64,000 nt of DNA, taken from NCBI GenBank assembly GCA_038049695.1, contig CP142452.1, positions 72,793,501 through 72,857,500 of the forward strand. The letters are read 5' to 3'. The stretch is from Cinnamomum chago (lineage: Eukaryota > Streptophyta > Magnoliopsida > Laurales > Lauraceae). A program made the translations under genes and the position numbers. Shown here piece after piece: positions 38,357-51,100 of the stretch (position 1 is the stretch's first letter; each line of letters begins with the position of its first letter). The notes under the pieces are model-generated. The model saw nothing but the letters and a program-made list of their open reading frames with translations, was not told the DNA's origin and made no database searches.

Positions 38357-39304
38357 GGGGATTTTACCAAAAAAAATACTTTAAATAACGAGTAGGCCAA
38401 ACGAAACACTTTAACCGACCGTGCACTAGAACAATCAGTTTGTCTGAAACGGTATTTTTTTAAGGAGTTTCAACTAGCGTCCCTAGGGACCTTATTTTTT
38501 TATTAATCTAAGGGTCTCTAAGGACCCTGAGACGGACATATATTAGAATAAAAGAGGCGTTTTGCTCGTGTTTCGTTGTTAGGGCTTCACATACAGGTTC
38601 CTCTGTGCCCATTTCTTCCTCGAAAAACTGTGGTCCCCTCCAACATCTGTTCTGGCTGCTGCTGCTGCTCATCGCCCTCCTACCGACTGTGGTCCCCTCC
38701 CACACGTCTTTGTCGAAGGTTTCTGGCTTTTTTTGTGTCGTCTGGGCTGGATTGTCTTCTAGGTTGTGCTATTTGTTTTGTGGGGAACATGAAAGTGCAT
38801 TAAGAAAGTAGATCATGCATTTGCCTTTGGCAAGCGATTAAGAACCTAAAACACTAGAAAATAGATCATGCATTTGTCTCTGCCCACTGTCTTTCAAAAA
38901 AAGGCAAACGCCATTTTTAGGGCATTTTTCAAGCTATGAAGAGTATTGTTATACAAGGACGACGAAGACCCTTTTAGAAAGTGATTTTAGAGTGGAGAGT
39001 ACATGTCTGCCACGAGGAAACAATAACCAAACGTTTTTTCGAGCAAGAAATGGGCGCAGAGGAACCTGTATGCAAAGCACTGACAACAAAACACGAGCAA
39101 AACGCCTCTTTTATTCTAATTTGTGTCCGTCGCAGGGTCCCTAGGGACCCTCAACTTAATAAAAATAAGGTCCCTAGGGACGCTAGTTGAAACTCCTAAA
39201 AAAAAACAACGTTTCAGGCAAACTGATTGTTCTGGTGCACGGTTGGTTAAAGTGTTTGTTTTGGCCCACTGGTTATCTAAAGTATTTTTTTTGGTAAATT
39301 CCTC
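38357..39304. mobile_element. Non-autonomous Mutator-like element (MULE) with long TIRs
   Basis: Two long inverted repeats of about 270 bp (38357-38630 and 39033-39304) bound a 948-bp element. The outer ends are GGGGATTTTACC and, reversed, GAGGAATTTACC. A perfect 9-bp target duplication, TATAATAAA, lies at 38348-38356 and 39305-39313, diagnostic of Mutator-type insertion. The arms include CTAGCGTCCCTAGGGACC and remain about 88-90 percent alike. The 400-bp core has a CTGCTGCTG stretch and twice contains CTGTGGTCCCCTCC. No transposase is present; the core may be captured host sequence (Pack-MULE), but I cannot identify a source. Confidence 0.88.
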
Positions 39305-39313
39305 TATAATAAA

Positions 39314-40899
39314 TGGTTTAAAACTCCACAAGTCTACTCTTAACTCTGAGTAAAGAATGGGAAACCTATTTGGACCAATCAGCGGGCGGGTTAAAAATTT
39401 AAAAACTGGTGTTATTTTTAAAAGTCAGCTCCCTCATTTAAGTACAAAACAATGTATCACCCCAATCCTATTTGGGGATCTGGTCTCCTTAGTTAAATAT
39501 AAGGTAGATTTAGCCACGTCAAATATAAGTAATTAATTGTTGAGACTTGGAGTTAGCAATTTAAAAGTGATTGATTGAAATACAATAATTTATTAGTTTG
39601 GATTTATTATTATTAATACATGAATGTCTAAGTTTTATAAGTATTTAATCTATTTTAAAAAAAAAAAAAATTGAAAAAAAGCATGACACCCTCGAGTTGT
39701 CAAGTTAACTCTCTCCCAAAGAGTGAGAAATCGAGTCCTGAGTCATGAATTTTACAACCTAAGTAAATAAGACTCACTCTTGAAAAGCTAACCCTGCATT
39801 TTTTTCTTGTTTTAAGAATTCTCTTCTCTTCTTCATGAAAAGATTAAAAGATGAATTTTTTTGTATATTACCCCCTAAAGTTTTTAAAATTTGCAATTAG
39901 GCTCATGTGGTTTCAGCAATTTTACATATGCCATGGCTTTCATTTTAATATCTTCCATTTTCCAAAAATAATAGCCTTAAAACCGCCGTAAGTTGTTGGA
40001 GTGGAATAATACTTTTGCCCATCTCATTATCCCTATATGCACAATTTCAAAAACTTGGATTTTTTCTCTCTAAAACTTGTAACATTGACTGTTACCATAT
40101 TACATTTAGCGGAAGAAAGTAACCTTATATGAATTCATTTTGATAAGGAAGAGGTACATTTCATTAAATCACCTATAGTTATAATTGGTTATAATTAACC
40201 CAATCCATGTACACCCCACTGTTGGATTGACGAAAACTTCTAATACATGATTAGGCTTCATTTGCTTGAGAAAGTTTTAGAAAGGCCATTGCGATTTGAG
40301 ATAATTAGTGGTGTTTAATTTTGTAAATTAAATAATTACATACTCATTGCTTGTTTAATTGTTATAAGGGCAAAGCTGTCAACTATTCTCATTATGACCA
40401 CTGATCTTGGGACAAAAAAGGGATATATATGTATATATATATATATATATATATTTATAAACTATAGGGGCGTATTTAAATATTCTATAAAACCATAGGG
40501 AGTATATATAAAAAATCTTAAAAATTTTACTTGGCCGTATTCATCCCTAGTGTTGTGTCTTCTTTGAAGTGTTCTGGTGGGTCCTAGCATGGATGATCAA
40601 AGGAAAAATCTTATTAGGCATTCCCACCAGGAATCACGTCACGTGAAAGGGCCGTGTTTTGTTTGAACTTTTATTTGACTACACTGAATTGGTTGGAGGT
40701 TCTGTACTAGTAGGGAAGACACCAAAACTCTCTTTTTCACTCTCACAGGGCAAAATCTGTTACAGAAATGGACAGACAGAAAAGCGCCAGCTTTCATTTT
40801 AGTTGAATTGCTGGTAGGACTTTGTTTTCCTGGGAGAGGTAAAAATTACAATAAAAAAATGGTAAATGTCCCGAAATGACCATCAAATAATTCTCTTTT
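39314..40899. other. Intergenic, AT-rich, no gene recognised
   Basis: There are no open frames of note, no repeats with clear ends and no RNA gene. A TA tract lies at about 40425-40455. Confidence 0.55.
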
Positions 40900-40900
40900 A

Positions 40901-41229
40901 GGCACATTTGTGTAGAGTCAACTTTCATGGAAAGATGAAATTGTGCAAATTCTATGGTTTTTAAATTCCTTAAAAAATGTTTTTTGAGGAAGTTAGAAGT
41001 GGGAGGGGTGGGGGACGAAAGAGGGTGGCTGGGTGGAGTGAGGTGGGAGTGAGGAAATGGGGGGTTAGTTTTCCGTGGAAATGGACTTCTCATGTCCCCC
41101 ATAGAAATTCTATTTCTATGCTTAGGAAGGAAAAAGATGACGCGGTAAAAATACAGTTCCACAAAAAACTGTCGCACTCCGCAGAAAACTGCATCCTTTT
41201 CCGCGGAAATGATCTACACAAACATGCCC
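40901..41229. mobile_element. MITE, copy A of the GGGCATGTTTGTGTA family
   Basis: The left end is GGCACATTTGTGTAG and the reverse complement of the right end is GGGCATGTTTGTGTAG. The inside carries TTCCGCGGAAA-type motifs. A second copy of the same family lies at 61859-62347. Flanks TTA (left) and GTA (right) suggest a 3-bp target site but do not match fully. No coding sequence is present. Confidence 0.6.
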
Positions 41230-42408
41230 GTAATTCATATCATAGGAAATCAAAGTCCCATCTTACATCTCCATGTAGCTAATTAATTCCATGCAAACAA
41301 GTAAGCCCAAAAATGCCCTCCAAACAAATCAGTCCAATTAACAGTGCGGATGGGGCACATGCTTTCTACATGAATAAAAGACCAAAATCCTTGTTGTCAA
41401 GCTTGTGAGGCTGACTTGGATGCATTCCTATGATTGGGGTTGATGAAAGGTTCTCTTAAAAGATAAAAGAGGGTTATTGGAAAATATCAGCCCCATAAGA
41501 TTATCATAACACTCAGTTTAACAGCCTTAACGGTTCAATGGTTATTTAACTATGGATTTTTTTTTTTATAGATTAAATCCAAACAGTAAGTAGAGCTTTG
41601 ATGAGCATAAAATTGAGCAAGCTACCAAATCATGGGGGGATAAGAATGAAAGGATCTGCACCCATCACAAATGGGAGACGACCAAGTGAGCGCCATAGAG
41701 CTGTACTGTACGTATAGTCAAAACTTATGAGAAAATTCTCCATGGCAGGTTTTGTAGAAGGCAGAAGTGCTCAGCATTTTGGATGAGTAAGACTATGATT
41801 GTTGCCCTGGTAACTATATGCAATGGTCATGGCATGAACCAATTACAAAACAACTGTTTGGTCATCCAAACACATGAACCTTCATCCGTTCAAACCTGAG
41901 TGTTTAGGAAGGATCCAAATGGGGCCACCACGCCCTTGGAAAGGGTTTGGTTGTACTCTCCAGACAAACTCTGATGCATATTCAAACATAATTGAGATTC
42001 GGTAGGCTGTCAAACAAATATGGCTGAATGCCCACATTTCACAAGTGGAAAAAGAACATTACATACCTCCAGTGATGTACAACGATCGGTTCAAGTAGAC
42101 AGACAACACAGCCTACAATTCCAAAAATTTATTGCCTCTACCTTTCCATTATTACTGCTGAAGAACAAATTCTAATTTTCGTTACCAAACCAAAATCCTA
42201 CTCCAAAAAGGTGGTAGTAACAGGCTGCAAACATGTGAAGCAACAGGCCCTAAGATCTTACATCTTATTGAGCTGTCATTTATCCCAAAATAGAAAATGA
42301 TACAACAATAGTTTCATAGTGAGTGTGAGGGCTCGACCACGATTATGACTATTCAAGAATGAGAGTGGACGTTGACCTCAACAATCCCTCCCTCAAAGTC
42401 AAGCTCAC
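41230..42408. other. Intergenic, no gene recognised
   Basis: I see no exon, RNA gene or bounded repeat. The only coding trace is the SAR1 fragment that begins at the right side of this stretch. Confidence 0.5.
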
Positions 42409-42608
42409 CTTCCCCTTCTCCGTGGTGAAGTTGGTCAGATCAAGGTGGTATCGGAGCTGCTCTTCAGAGGCAGCATATGGGGTATCGATCTTGTTTCCAA
42501 GTATGAGGAAACAAGAGTCATCGGAAAGAAGAGCATCTATATCTCTTTCTTTGACTCAGCAAATCTGTCCCTGTCAAAAGCATCCACTAGGTAAACCACA
42601 GCATCCAT
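42409..42608 (-). pseudogene. SAR1: Broken exon of a SAR1-type small GTPase gene
   Basis: Read on the minus strand after TTTTGCAG at 42609, the segment gives MDAVVYLVDAFDRDRFAESKKE, then ALLSDDS, then FLILGNKIDTPYAASEEQL and RYHLDLTNFTTEKGK, followed by GTGAGC. This is the Sar1 COPII-coat GTPase core, including the NKxD guanine motif (residues NKID). It is broken: after KKE an in-frame TAG and a 2-nt frame change occur, and the LANVP codons expected before FLILG are missing. The preserved acceptor and donor show it derives from DNA duplication rather than a retrocopied mRNA. No other SAR1 exon (P-loop or C-terminal region) was found nearby. Confidence 0.75.
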
Positions 42609-42910
42609 CTGCAAAATCACATACATCCAGCTCAGTAAACAAAACAAGGGAGGGAAAACATATATACCTAAAGAAATACTACATTAGACAGTTTAACATC
42701 TACCTAGAAAAGTTCATTCTTCTTCTAACACTTGACAACTGCATCAGACACATAGATGACAAAACAACTCTGACGCGAGTGTACATGCATGTAGAAACTT
42801 CAAGGATGTCAACATCTTTCTAAAAATACATAGGCCAGCTCAATCTGTTGGCATCAGGACATGCTTTTCTCAGTTTGGTGCACTCTTCCCTGTAAAAGGT
42901 CAAATTAACA

Positions 42911-45136
42911 GGCCACAGTATATAAATCAAATATTTGCATGATATGGTGATCTCCTAGATTTTGCTGGTATATTTTTTACCTGCAATCGAACGCCTTTGT
43001 CGTATAAATTTTTCTTATTTATCTCTAAAACCTCACCCAACTCCCACAATTCTTGAGAGTTTCGTTGAATACTAAAATACCTCTGAAAGATAAAACATTA
43101 AAAACAAACAGAAAGTTAAAATTACTAATATTAACGAACTGGTTGTTTGCTATTCCCATGCAGACGTATTGTCTGAATTGCAGGCTTCGATAAAGCATGT
43201 ATCGAGCTGTAAGATTCAAACCGGAATCATAAAATGTAAGTATAAATGTGATTCATTGTATAGATACAAATTCTTTTCCTTTAGATTAATATGAATCATA
43301 GGGTTCATATTATGAATCATAAGAATTTAACAATAATCCTACCAGACACAAGCATGTTGAAATGGGCCAAAAGATTGTAACGGATCGGGTCTTGATATTG
43401 GATTGCGATAAACCAAACCTGCACTTACGGCCTTACCTAACTGTCTCGTGCTCATCAGACCCGACTTATGACGGGTTTATGAATTACAAGTTACAACCCA
43501 TTATAGGTCCGAAAATTCTAACTCTACTCATGGCTTATCTACATTTGGCCTGTATAACACTTCCACGCTCTGCCAGTGTTGGAGGTGAGATGAGAAGCCC
43601 CTTACCACTTGGGTTGTCTCATGTTTTTACATAAATTATACATTTCTTATCTAGAACTACCACTTGAGGGTGCAATTTAGACCAGTGGCCATGCATAGAG
43701 ATAGTGTTGACACAAATTATCAGAGTCAAATAGGGACTGGCACCAATTTGGCAGCAGAGGATCATTTCTTCTGGGGTACCGGGCAGGGGAACTCAAAATC
43801 CTCTCTGCAAAAATGAAGGTCGTAGGAGTAGGAGGAGCTGCACCATACTAATATTTCTTCTCAATTGGTGTACCGTGCACCTAGTTCAGTCAAATACTTA
43901 ATAAACATAGTTATGTACTATACACTGCCAGGTAACATCAGTATTAGTGAGTTGCATTAATCTAACCGTTCACACCTGTCACATAATTCGCCTGTTATCA
44001 TCTTCATCATCATTATTAATATTATTTTGCCAGTAAGTCGCCGGCTATTAATTCAGAATTGATCATCTTATATTGTTTCCCCTCCTTTTTCTTGATGTAG
44101 AATACTTGTAATGTAAATAGGCCCTTACAAATTTGATCACTTGACCTCTCGCATCTCAGAATCATCGCTTTCCATTATTCCACCCATCGATTAAGAGAAT
44201 CATGTCTCTTTTCATTTTTCCTAAAATCCTTAGAATCTTTCTTTCTTTTTTTTTACCACTGTTATGGTCATGCTTTGGCAACACAGATATAGAAAATATT
44301 GATCTGGTAAACTATGGCCTGGTTTGGTATTTCTACTCCTATTCAAGCCATCCAAAATAAAACTACATAAAAAGATACTCAAATCACAAAACGTGTTTTG
44401 TCCTTTTTTTCTGTTTTTTTGACCCGCAGCCATAGTTGTCAATATCGTTTTGGACCCCATTTCGGTCTGGCCTACAAAATGAAAAGTTTTGGCCAATTCG
44501 GGATTTCTACAGAACTATTGGAAATTTCATTGAGAAATATAAAATAGTATATACACATATATATATATGTAAAAAAAATAAAAAATAAAAACAAATATAG
44601 ATTTAATCCATTCTAGTAAAAAAAAAAAAATTGGAATTACATTTTGAGAAAATATAAGAAATACAAAGTATGTGCGTAAAATAATTATGTAAAATACCAT
44701 TTCGGCCGAAAAACCATATATGGATGTGCTTTCCTGGTTCTAACTAAAAGGATGGAAGAACTCTTCATCAATTAGCAAAAGCATATATATTACAACGAAG
44801 ATGACGGGATCAATGCATCTGATTGTTTAAAATTCTCCTCGCCTAATTCACTCTGTAAAGAAACTCTCCTCGCCTGATAAGCTCGCTTTCTCAGTTTTAG
44901 GATACCATTTCAAAGCTGGCACCATAAAGGGGAGAAAAGAACATTAAATAAGGGGGAGAGTAATTACAGTGATTACCAGTGCCAGAAAAACAAGCTTCCC
45001 CTGGCCTCAATAACAATTGCAACTGCTCTTCTACATAGTACATACTACCTCGATGAACACCCAGAGAGATGAGAGGGTGACACAAAAAATGAAGCAAGCA
45101 AATCCAACCCATATTCAATAAATAGTAGCATAGATC
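42911..45136. other. Intergenic, transposon remnants
   Basis: 43008-43335 is a fragment of the hAT family found complete at 52108-52858. It shares ATTTATCTCTAAAACC-like, AGTTTCGTTGAATACTAAA-like and GATTCATTGTATAGATA-like stretches. The remaining sequence, including the 3' flank of MIRO, shows no gene. Confidence 0.5.
43008..43335. mobile_element. Partial copy of the hAT family at 52108-52858
   Basis: In the same order as in 52575-52850, this piece carries matching segments around the TTTCGTTGAATACTAAA, GATTCATTGTATAGATA and TTTTCCTTTA motifs. Identity looks near 70-75 percent with indels. The left half of the element is missing, so it is a truncated relative. Confidence 0.5.
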
Positions 45137-48100
45137 CTAGCTCGATGCATTCCTCCTAGCCACATATACACGGTAAGCTGCAAGTCCAACAATTGCAACT
45201 GCAGCACCAACTGCTATGTCAAAAGCCAAACAGTAGTCAGTGATCAAGAAAGTTTATTCGGAAAAAGAAAAAGACACATAATAGCGTAAATTACAGGGAA
45301 GGATTTATACGATAATAGTATTTCCACACATCTAAATACATGCATACTTGATTATAATAAGGCCTAGCCCCATGGAGGACCAAGTTTTTCAGGAGTTACT
45401 GGTAATGAAAATGCATCGACCTTAACACAGATGCATCGGTGTGGGTCTCAGCGAAACAAGACACCATGGGATGCATGCATGCATTGGGGGAAAAAAAAAG
45501 TTCGATGAATCGGTCCAAGATGGACATGTGACATTGATGGTGGGCCATTCATTTCTGTCCAAGAAAATCAATGAATCTGTTGTCCAAGATTGCTATCCAT
45601 CAAAATTATGGCAATGATTTGTGGGACGTTTATGATCATTATTATTATGCTGGTTTATTACAACAATGGATTAGATGGCTACAAAACCTCGATGGCGCAA
45701 ATCTTGGTAGATTATAGAAGTCTAATCCCCTACCGCCATATGTATCTGGTATTGTGGCATATGTAGTGTAATGTTTTCTGGGCCGCGCATTCATCATTAA
45801 TGAATAATGAGAACCACAGCTCAAAAGATATTGTACAACATACATCTGGTGTAACCACTGGCCCAACCAACATGTTATGTTTCAACTTTGGACAGACTCT
45901 ACGGTTTGACTTGCATGAACATTCATGTCACCATTAAGCAACACAAAAGTGGTAAATTTGCTTGCAACAAATTCAAGAGCACAAGATGCAAGGTTTGTAT
46001 AGTTAATAAAGAACAAGCCACTCAATCTGCACCCATATTTATTACACAAATACAAGAAACAGCATCCATGTCTAAAACTAAAAACAGAAAAGAGAAGTCA
46101 AAATGCATACCTGATGCAAACATGAGAGATCGATTCACAAGCTGCTTATAATGCTTGCGGTTTCTTCCTGCTTCAGTTTCAGGAACGCTCAAATGAGGTT
46201 GTTGTGCTGCAGCCACAATTCTACGGAACACATTGTTCGAGTCTCCTAATTTCATGCTAATAGGAATGGGCGGTTCTATTCCCAAATCTTGGCTGACCTA
46301 CAACATGGGTATAAAAGAAAATACAGAATGTTAACAATTCAGGCATACATCCACCCATCATATTTCAAGATAATTAACTATGAAATTGAAAGAGAAATGA
46401 CAGGATAGAAAATGCTTTCCCATATACAAGAAAACTATTTACCAAAAAAACCTACAAGAAAACTAGTAGAGCCATTCTGTTCGGCTGGGAGGTTAGCACT
46501 AATACAGCAAAAGGGGTGTTTCTAGCTTATTGGAAGATTACTCAAGTCAATGCACGACAGGACTCTATTTCACAAAATCTAAATTAAACTTAGTTTCCAC
46601 AATCCCGCAAACAGGTTTCTCTAGAGTGGCAGACAAACAGTGAATGGTGTTTTTTTTTTTTTTTTTTGGAGGGGGTGGGGGGATCGGGGATCCGGCTGTT
46701 TTGATGGTGGGTACACTGAAATGGTTAAGGGTAAAGGGCCTTATGGTGTCTCTTTGATAGAAACCTGAGAAGACACAAGAGCCTATCTCTATGCGGTTCT
46801 TAAAGAAGCAGGTCTTGTAGTTGATGTTCATCCCAATGCATAAACCTACAGGAAGACAATGGTTTTGCTTTAGTCAGATATAAAATGGAGTGAGATAATT
46901 TAGGGCACCCCTCCCAAACACGCGCACACAGGAACATGTTGGGAAGTCCCACATCCCACATCGCCTAAGTAATAGGCTTGACATGTCTTAATATACCTGT
47001 ATGAGCCTTCCACCTATCAGCTTAAGCTTTTGGGTTGGTTTATGGTTTCTTACAGAACATAGGAAAGTTTTTTTGTGGAATCGCGGAAAATTTAGCTCAT
47101 TTTTGCGCTTTTCTGTGGAAAAGAGAAGCGGCCGCACCATCTCTCTCTCTCTCTCTCTCTCTCTCCACATGAGATCATTAACACAGCAAAGTTAACCATT
47201 GCTCATCCCATAAAAACCATAATCGAACTCAGTTTTCAAATATAGCTCTCTCTCCCCACATGAGATCATTAACACAGCAAAGTTAACCATTGCTCGTCCC
47301 ATAAAAACCATAATCGAACTCAGTTTTCAAATATAGCAGGGGCAGTGGCGCATACCAAAGATCCCATTCCATATAAGGAAGTTTGTTTTTATTTTCGTTT
47401 TCTTTTCGCTATATTGGCTCAGTGGTAGGACATTGATACTTCAAATGTAAGGACCAGGACCTTGAACTAATGTGCCTTGCCACTGATCTATCAGCGGTTT
47501 GACCTATATCAGGAGGTTGGTAGAAAGATCTTACAATGAGTCATCCAGAAAAATCTTATGCACTGCAGATTGTAAGACAATTTATGTTAAACCCTTTACA
47601 CCTTCACTGGACAATGTGACGCCGCCTCGGATCCATAAGCGGTGATGGAACGGTGATGGAATTGGTGTAGACAAACTTTAAGGACCCGAATCCTGGATGG
47701 ATTCTAGTTAGGACCAACTCCGCATATGGGAATTGGCCGAATTCCTCTTAGAACTCAACACCTACGAGCGCTCTTTCCATTGAAGAGAAACACCAAACCA
47801 AACATAACAATCTTTATTGAATAATCATGAACTATTCTCCTAATGAAGGGATTACATATTTATATGAAGGGTTGGGCATCCCCTTTCCTGGTAGGACACT
47901 GCTTTCCTAAAAAATAAAGGAAAGTAATCATTAACTTGCATAACAGTCCAAATAAAATAAATCTCCTAATGTAAAGATTTCTAAATAAAGCTGATAAGTC
48001 CTTAAAAATGCATAATTTCCTCATCATTTTAGAATTAATTAAGGACTTAATCATCAAATCACGGACCATTTTAGTAAAAAAATCATGATTTTATGTTTGT

Positions 48101-51100
48101 GGGCATCAAAGTTTGAATTCGAGTCAAAACTCATTGAAAAATTGCATTTTCACATAAAATCATGAATTTCTCTATTTTTGGCATTGAAAGTCACAAATTT
48201 CTCATTACTTTTTATTTACACATGAAATGATGAGTTTTATTTGCACCATTGATTTATTTGAAGATTTGATAAAATGGTGACATTTTATGCATCTATTTAG
48301 TGTGAATTGGGCCCGCATCTTGCATCATTCCTTCCCTATATGAATAGATTATTCTTTGACATTTGTTTTTATTTTTGTAGGGAATTTCAAAAATTGGAAC
48401 CCGCGGAAGAGATAAATCAAATAAAGAACTAAAGGGGGAAAACCAAGGTTGAAGCTACACATGGGCCCACCTCCATTGCAAGTTGGGAATAAAATTAAGA
48501 AGTATATTTTGGAAATCTTCAAACCAATGTGGGACCATGCAAGGAGATTTACAAGACTCTTGTTAGCCAAAGTCATCCAAGATAGAAACCAACTCCAAAA
48601 GAGTGCAAGATTTTAGCACTAAGATCTCCTAAAAAATAGGCTTCAAGATGTGAAAGTTTGTAACCCAAAGATTCTCCCAAAGTGGTTGCACGTCCAAGCT
48701 CTCCATCCCATATACTTCACAAGTCCAAGATGACATTCCACATGAGTTCAAAAATTTGTTTCAAATCTGAAATTTCAGATTTGAATTAATTCTTAGCCAA
48801 AGTGGGCCCAAGGGAGGAAGTTGCATGAGATATAAAGAATCCTACCTTTTATAGGATGGTGTGCCAAGAAATCTAAGAAGCTGGAAAATCCCTTGAAACT
48901 CGCCCAAAAACCCTCCTAATCCTAATCCAACTTGGACCCCACACAACTTATCATTCCCAAACCAAAAACCTTGCAACCCAAGATATCAAAAGAATATAAA
49001 AGGAGCAAAAATAGGGGCTCACGTGGCATTGCAATTTCCCCCTCCATACCTTGGACGACCAGCAACCCATACTTCCCCTTTTTCATTAATTTTTCTCCAT
49101 CTCTCTTCCTCCCATCACTACTTCATCCAAGGCCTTCCCTAAGGCATACCACCACTTGGATTTCTACGCCGCCGCTATTGCTACCATCGCTCCATCATCA
49201 ACCAGCCATCTACTTCTCCCTTGGTGAAGGATTGAAGACTTGAAGATGGGATTATGCGCAAGTCCTATTTTCTTGATGTGTTTGATCTAGGGTAAGGAAA
49301 AATATTTTTTTATGTGTTTTGATTAATGTTGGGGAATTACTAGTTTATTGGTTTATTTTAATCTAAAAGACGCAATTAGTGAGGTCAAGGTGTCCCGCCT
49401 TGGATCAGCATTGCGTGTTTGTGGGTAGTGACTGTACGCACTTGGTGCGGTGTTTTTGCAGTCCTTTTATTAAATTTTGCCAATATAATGTTGTGATTTC
49501 CCATAATAAGAATATTTAGATTTTTTTTATCCTTATTCCTAAATGATATTATTAATGAATTTTTATTTTTAATGCATGATTTATTTGCTTTTATGCAATT
49601 GGTGGTTTGATGTCTTTTATGTTTTTGCAGTTTTTAGATTAGGATTTTTTTTTATTTGGGATTGTAATTTTTTAATTTGGATTTGTAATTAAATTTTAAT
49701 TTCAGTTTCGTAGAGATTTTTTTTTTTATATAGACTTTATTAGGTTAGTACTAGTTTTCCAATAGGACAGGGTTTTACGCGATTAACTACTCCCTGTGGA
49801 TCGACCCGGTTTCACCGGTCATTACTACAATCGCGGCCTTGCACTTGGGGCTACGATCAAAAGCAAAACTCTCAAATAAGACTCCTAATTGTAACTTAAA
49901 CTCTCTAATTAAATGGATGTCCAGTTGGGTCAATGGACTTGGCCAAACGGATTGGCCGACCCATGTGTCTAGCCTGAATCACAGTGGTTACTTGGATATT
50001 TTGTTACTCACAGGAGTATTTTATTCCCTAAAAAGATCCACAACTTCACCTCTCTACTTAAGTAGATGCTGACTGTAAGATGCCCTTGCATCAATATGCA
50101 ATGTAGTGGTTCATAGTTGTATGAGAACTGCTTCAGGAACCTGGGCCACCACCAACTTCCACTCATGATGTCAACATCAGTTCAATTTACTAATTTTGAT
50201 TACCAATCCAGAATTTCACAAAAGAATCAAACATAGAGGTCGAATGCCACTCTATATGGAAATATACTATGAAAAAAGCACAATTACCTAACCTTATATC
50301 ACTGAACCTCTAAATTTCAGATATACTTGGAAAAGCAATGACTACGGTATGGCACCAGTTCTTGGTTCTCAAATTGAGGCTCACCAATGTTCCACATCAA
50401 CTTGATGGGAAGTCTGAAAATGATCCAGACACACTGAAAGTAACAAAATGCACATTGATGATTGTGCACCAGAGAAGCACCACGCACACCTTGCCAAGCA
50501 AAGTAGATGTAGATAGAAAGATCGTGCGCAGCATTTCTCTTCCTTGACGCAGCTGTATGGATTATCCAGTATTCATCCTTTACCCTCATATTATCATGTA
50601 AGCATCCTTGGAAGATATAATTATGGTATACCAAAATGGAGAGAAACCAATTCCAGCCCACATCTAATTCTTGCTCAAGGAATCATAATTCATAAGCCTT
50701 AATTGAAGATGAGATCATTCCATATCAGATTTGTCAATTGCTATTCAGAGGGTGTCTATTCTAGAAGAAGGATGTTACTGTTGCATTTGGTCACTCAATA
50801 CATGAGGCAAATTTTCAACTCAAGTTATTTTATGGCTATATTACCAATAGAGTTGTCCGCACAAATGGCATTTTGTACTTGTGGAAGAATAAGACCCCAA
50901 CACATGTTAGGTTTTATTTTCTTTTTCTTATACAGAATCTCTCAAAGATCTTAAAAACCAATCAACTGCGAAGGTACAACAATATTTTTATTGTTAATGT
51001 ATGCAATTTGTGCTTCCGGATGGCATTTTGTATTTGAGGAATAACACCCAACGCATGTTATTATTATTATTTTTTTGTTAAACAGAACCTCTCAAAGATC

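Noticed and set aside
42842..42900. Possible extra SAR1 exon reading REECTKLRKACPDANRLSWP
   Set aside because: It follows a CAG but does not match SAR1 or another family I know.
46565..46831. Minus-strand 88-codon frame with a poly-Pro/Lys run
   Set aside because: The run comes from a homopolymer in the MIRO intron and there is no homology.
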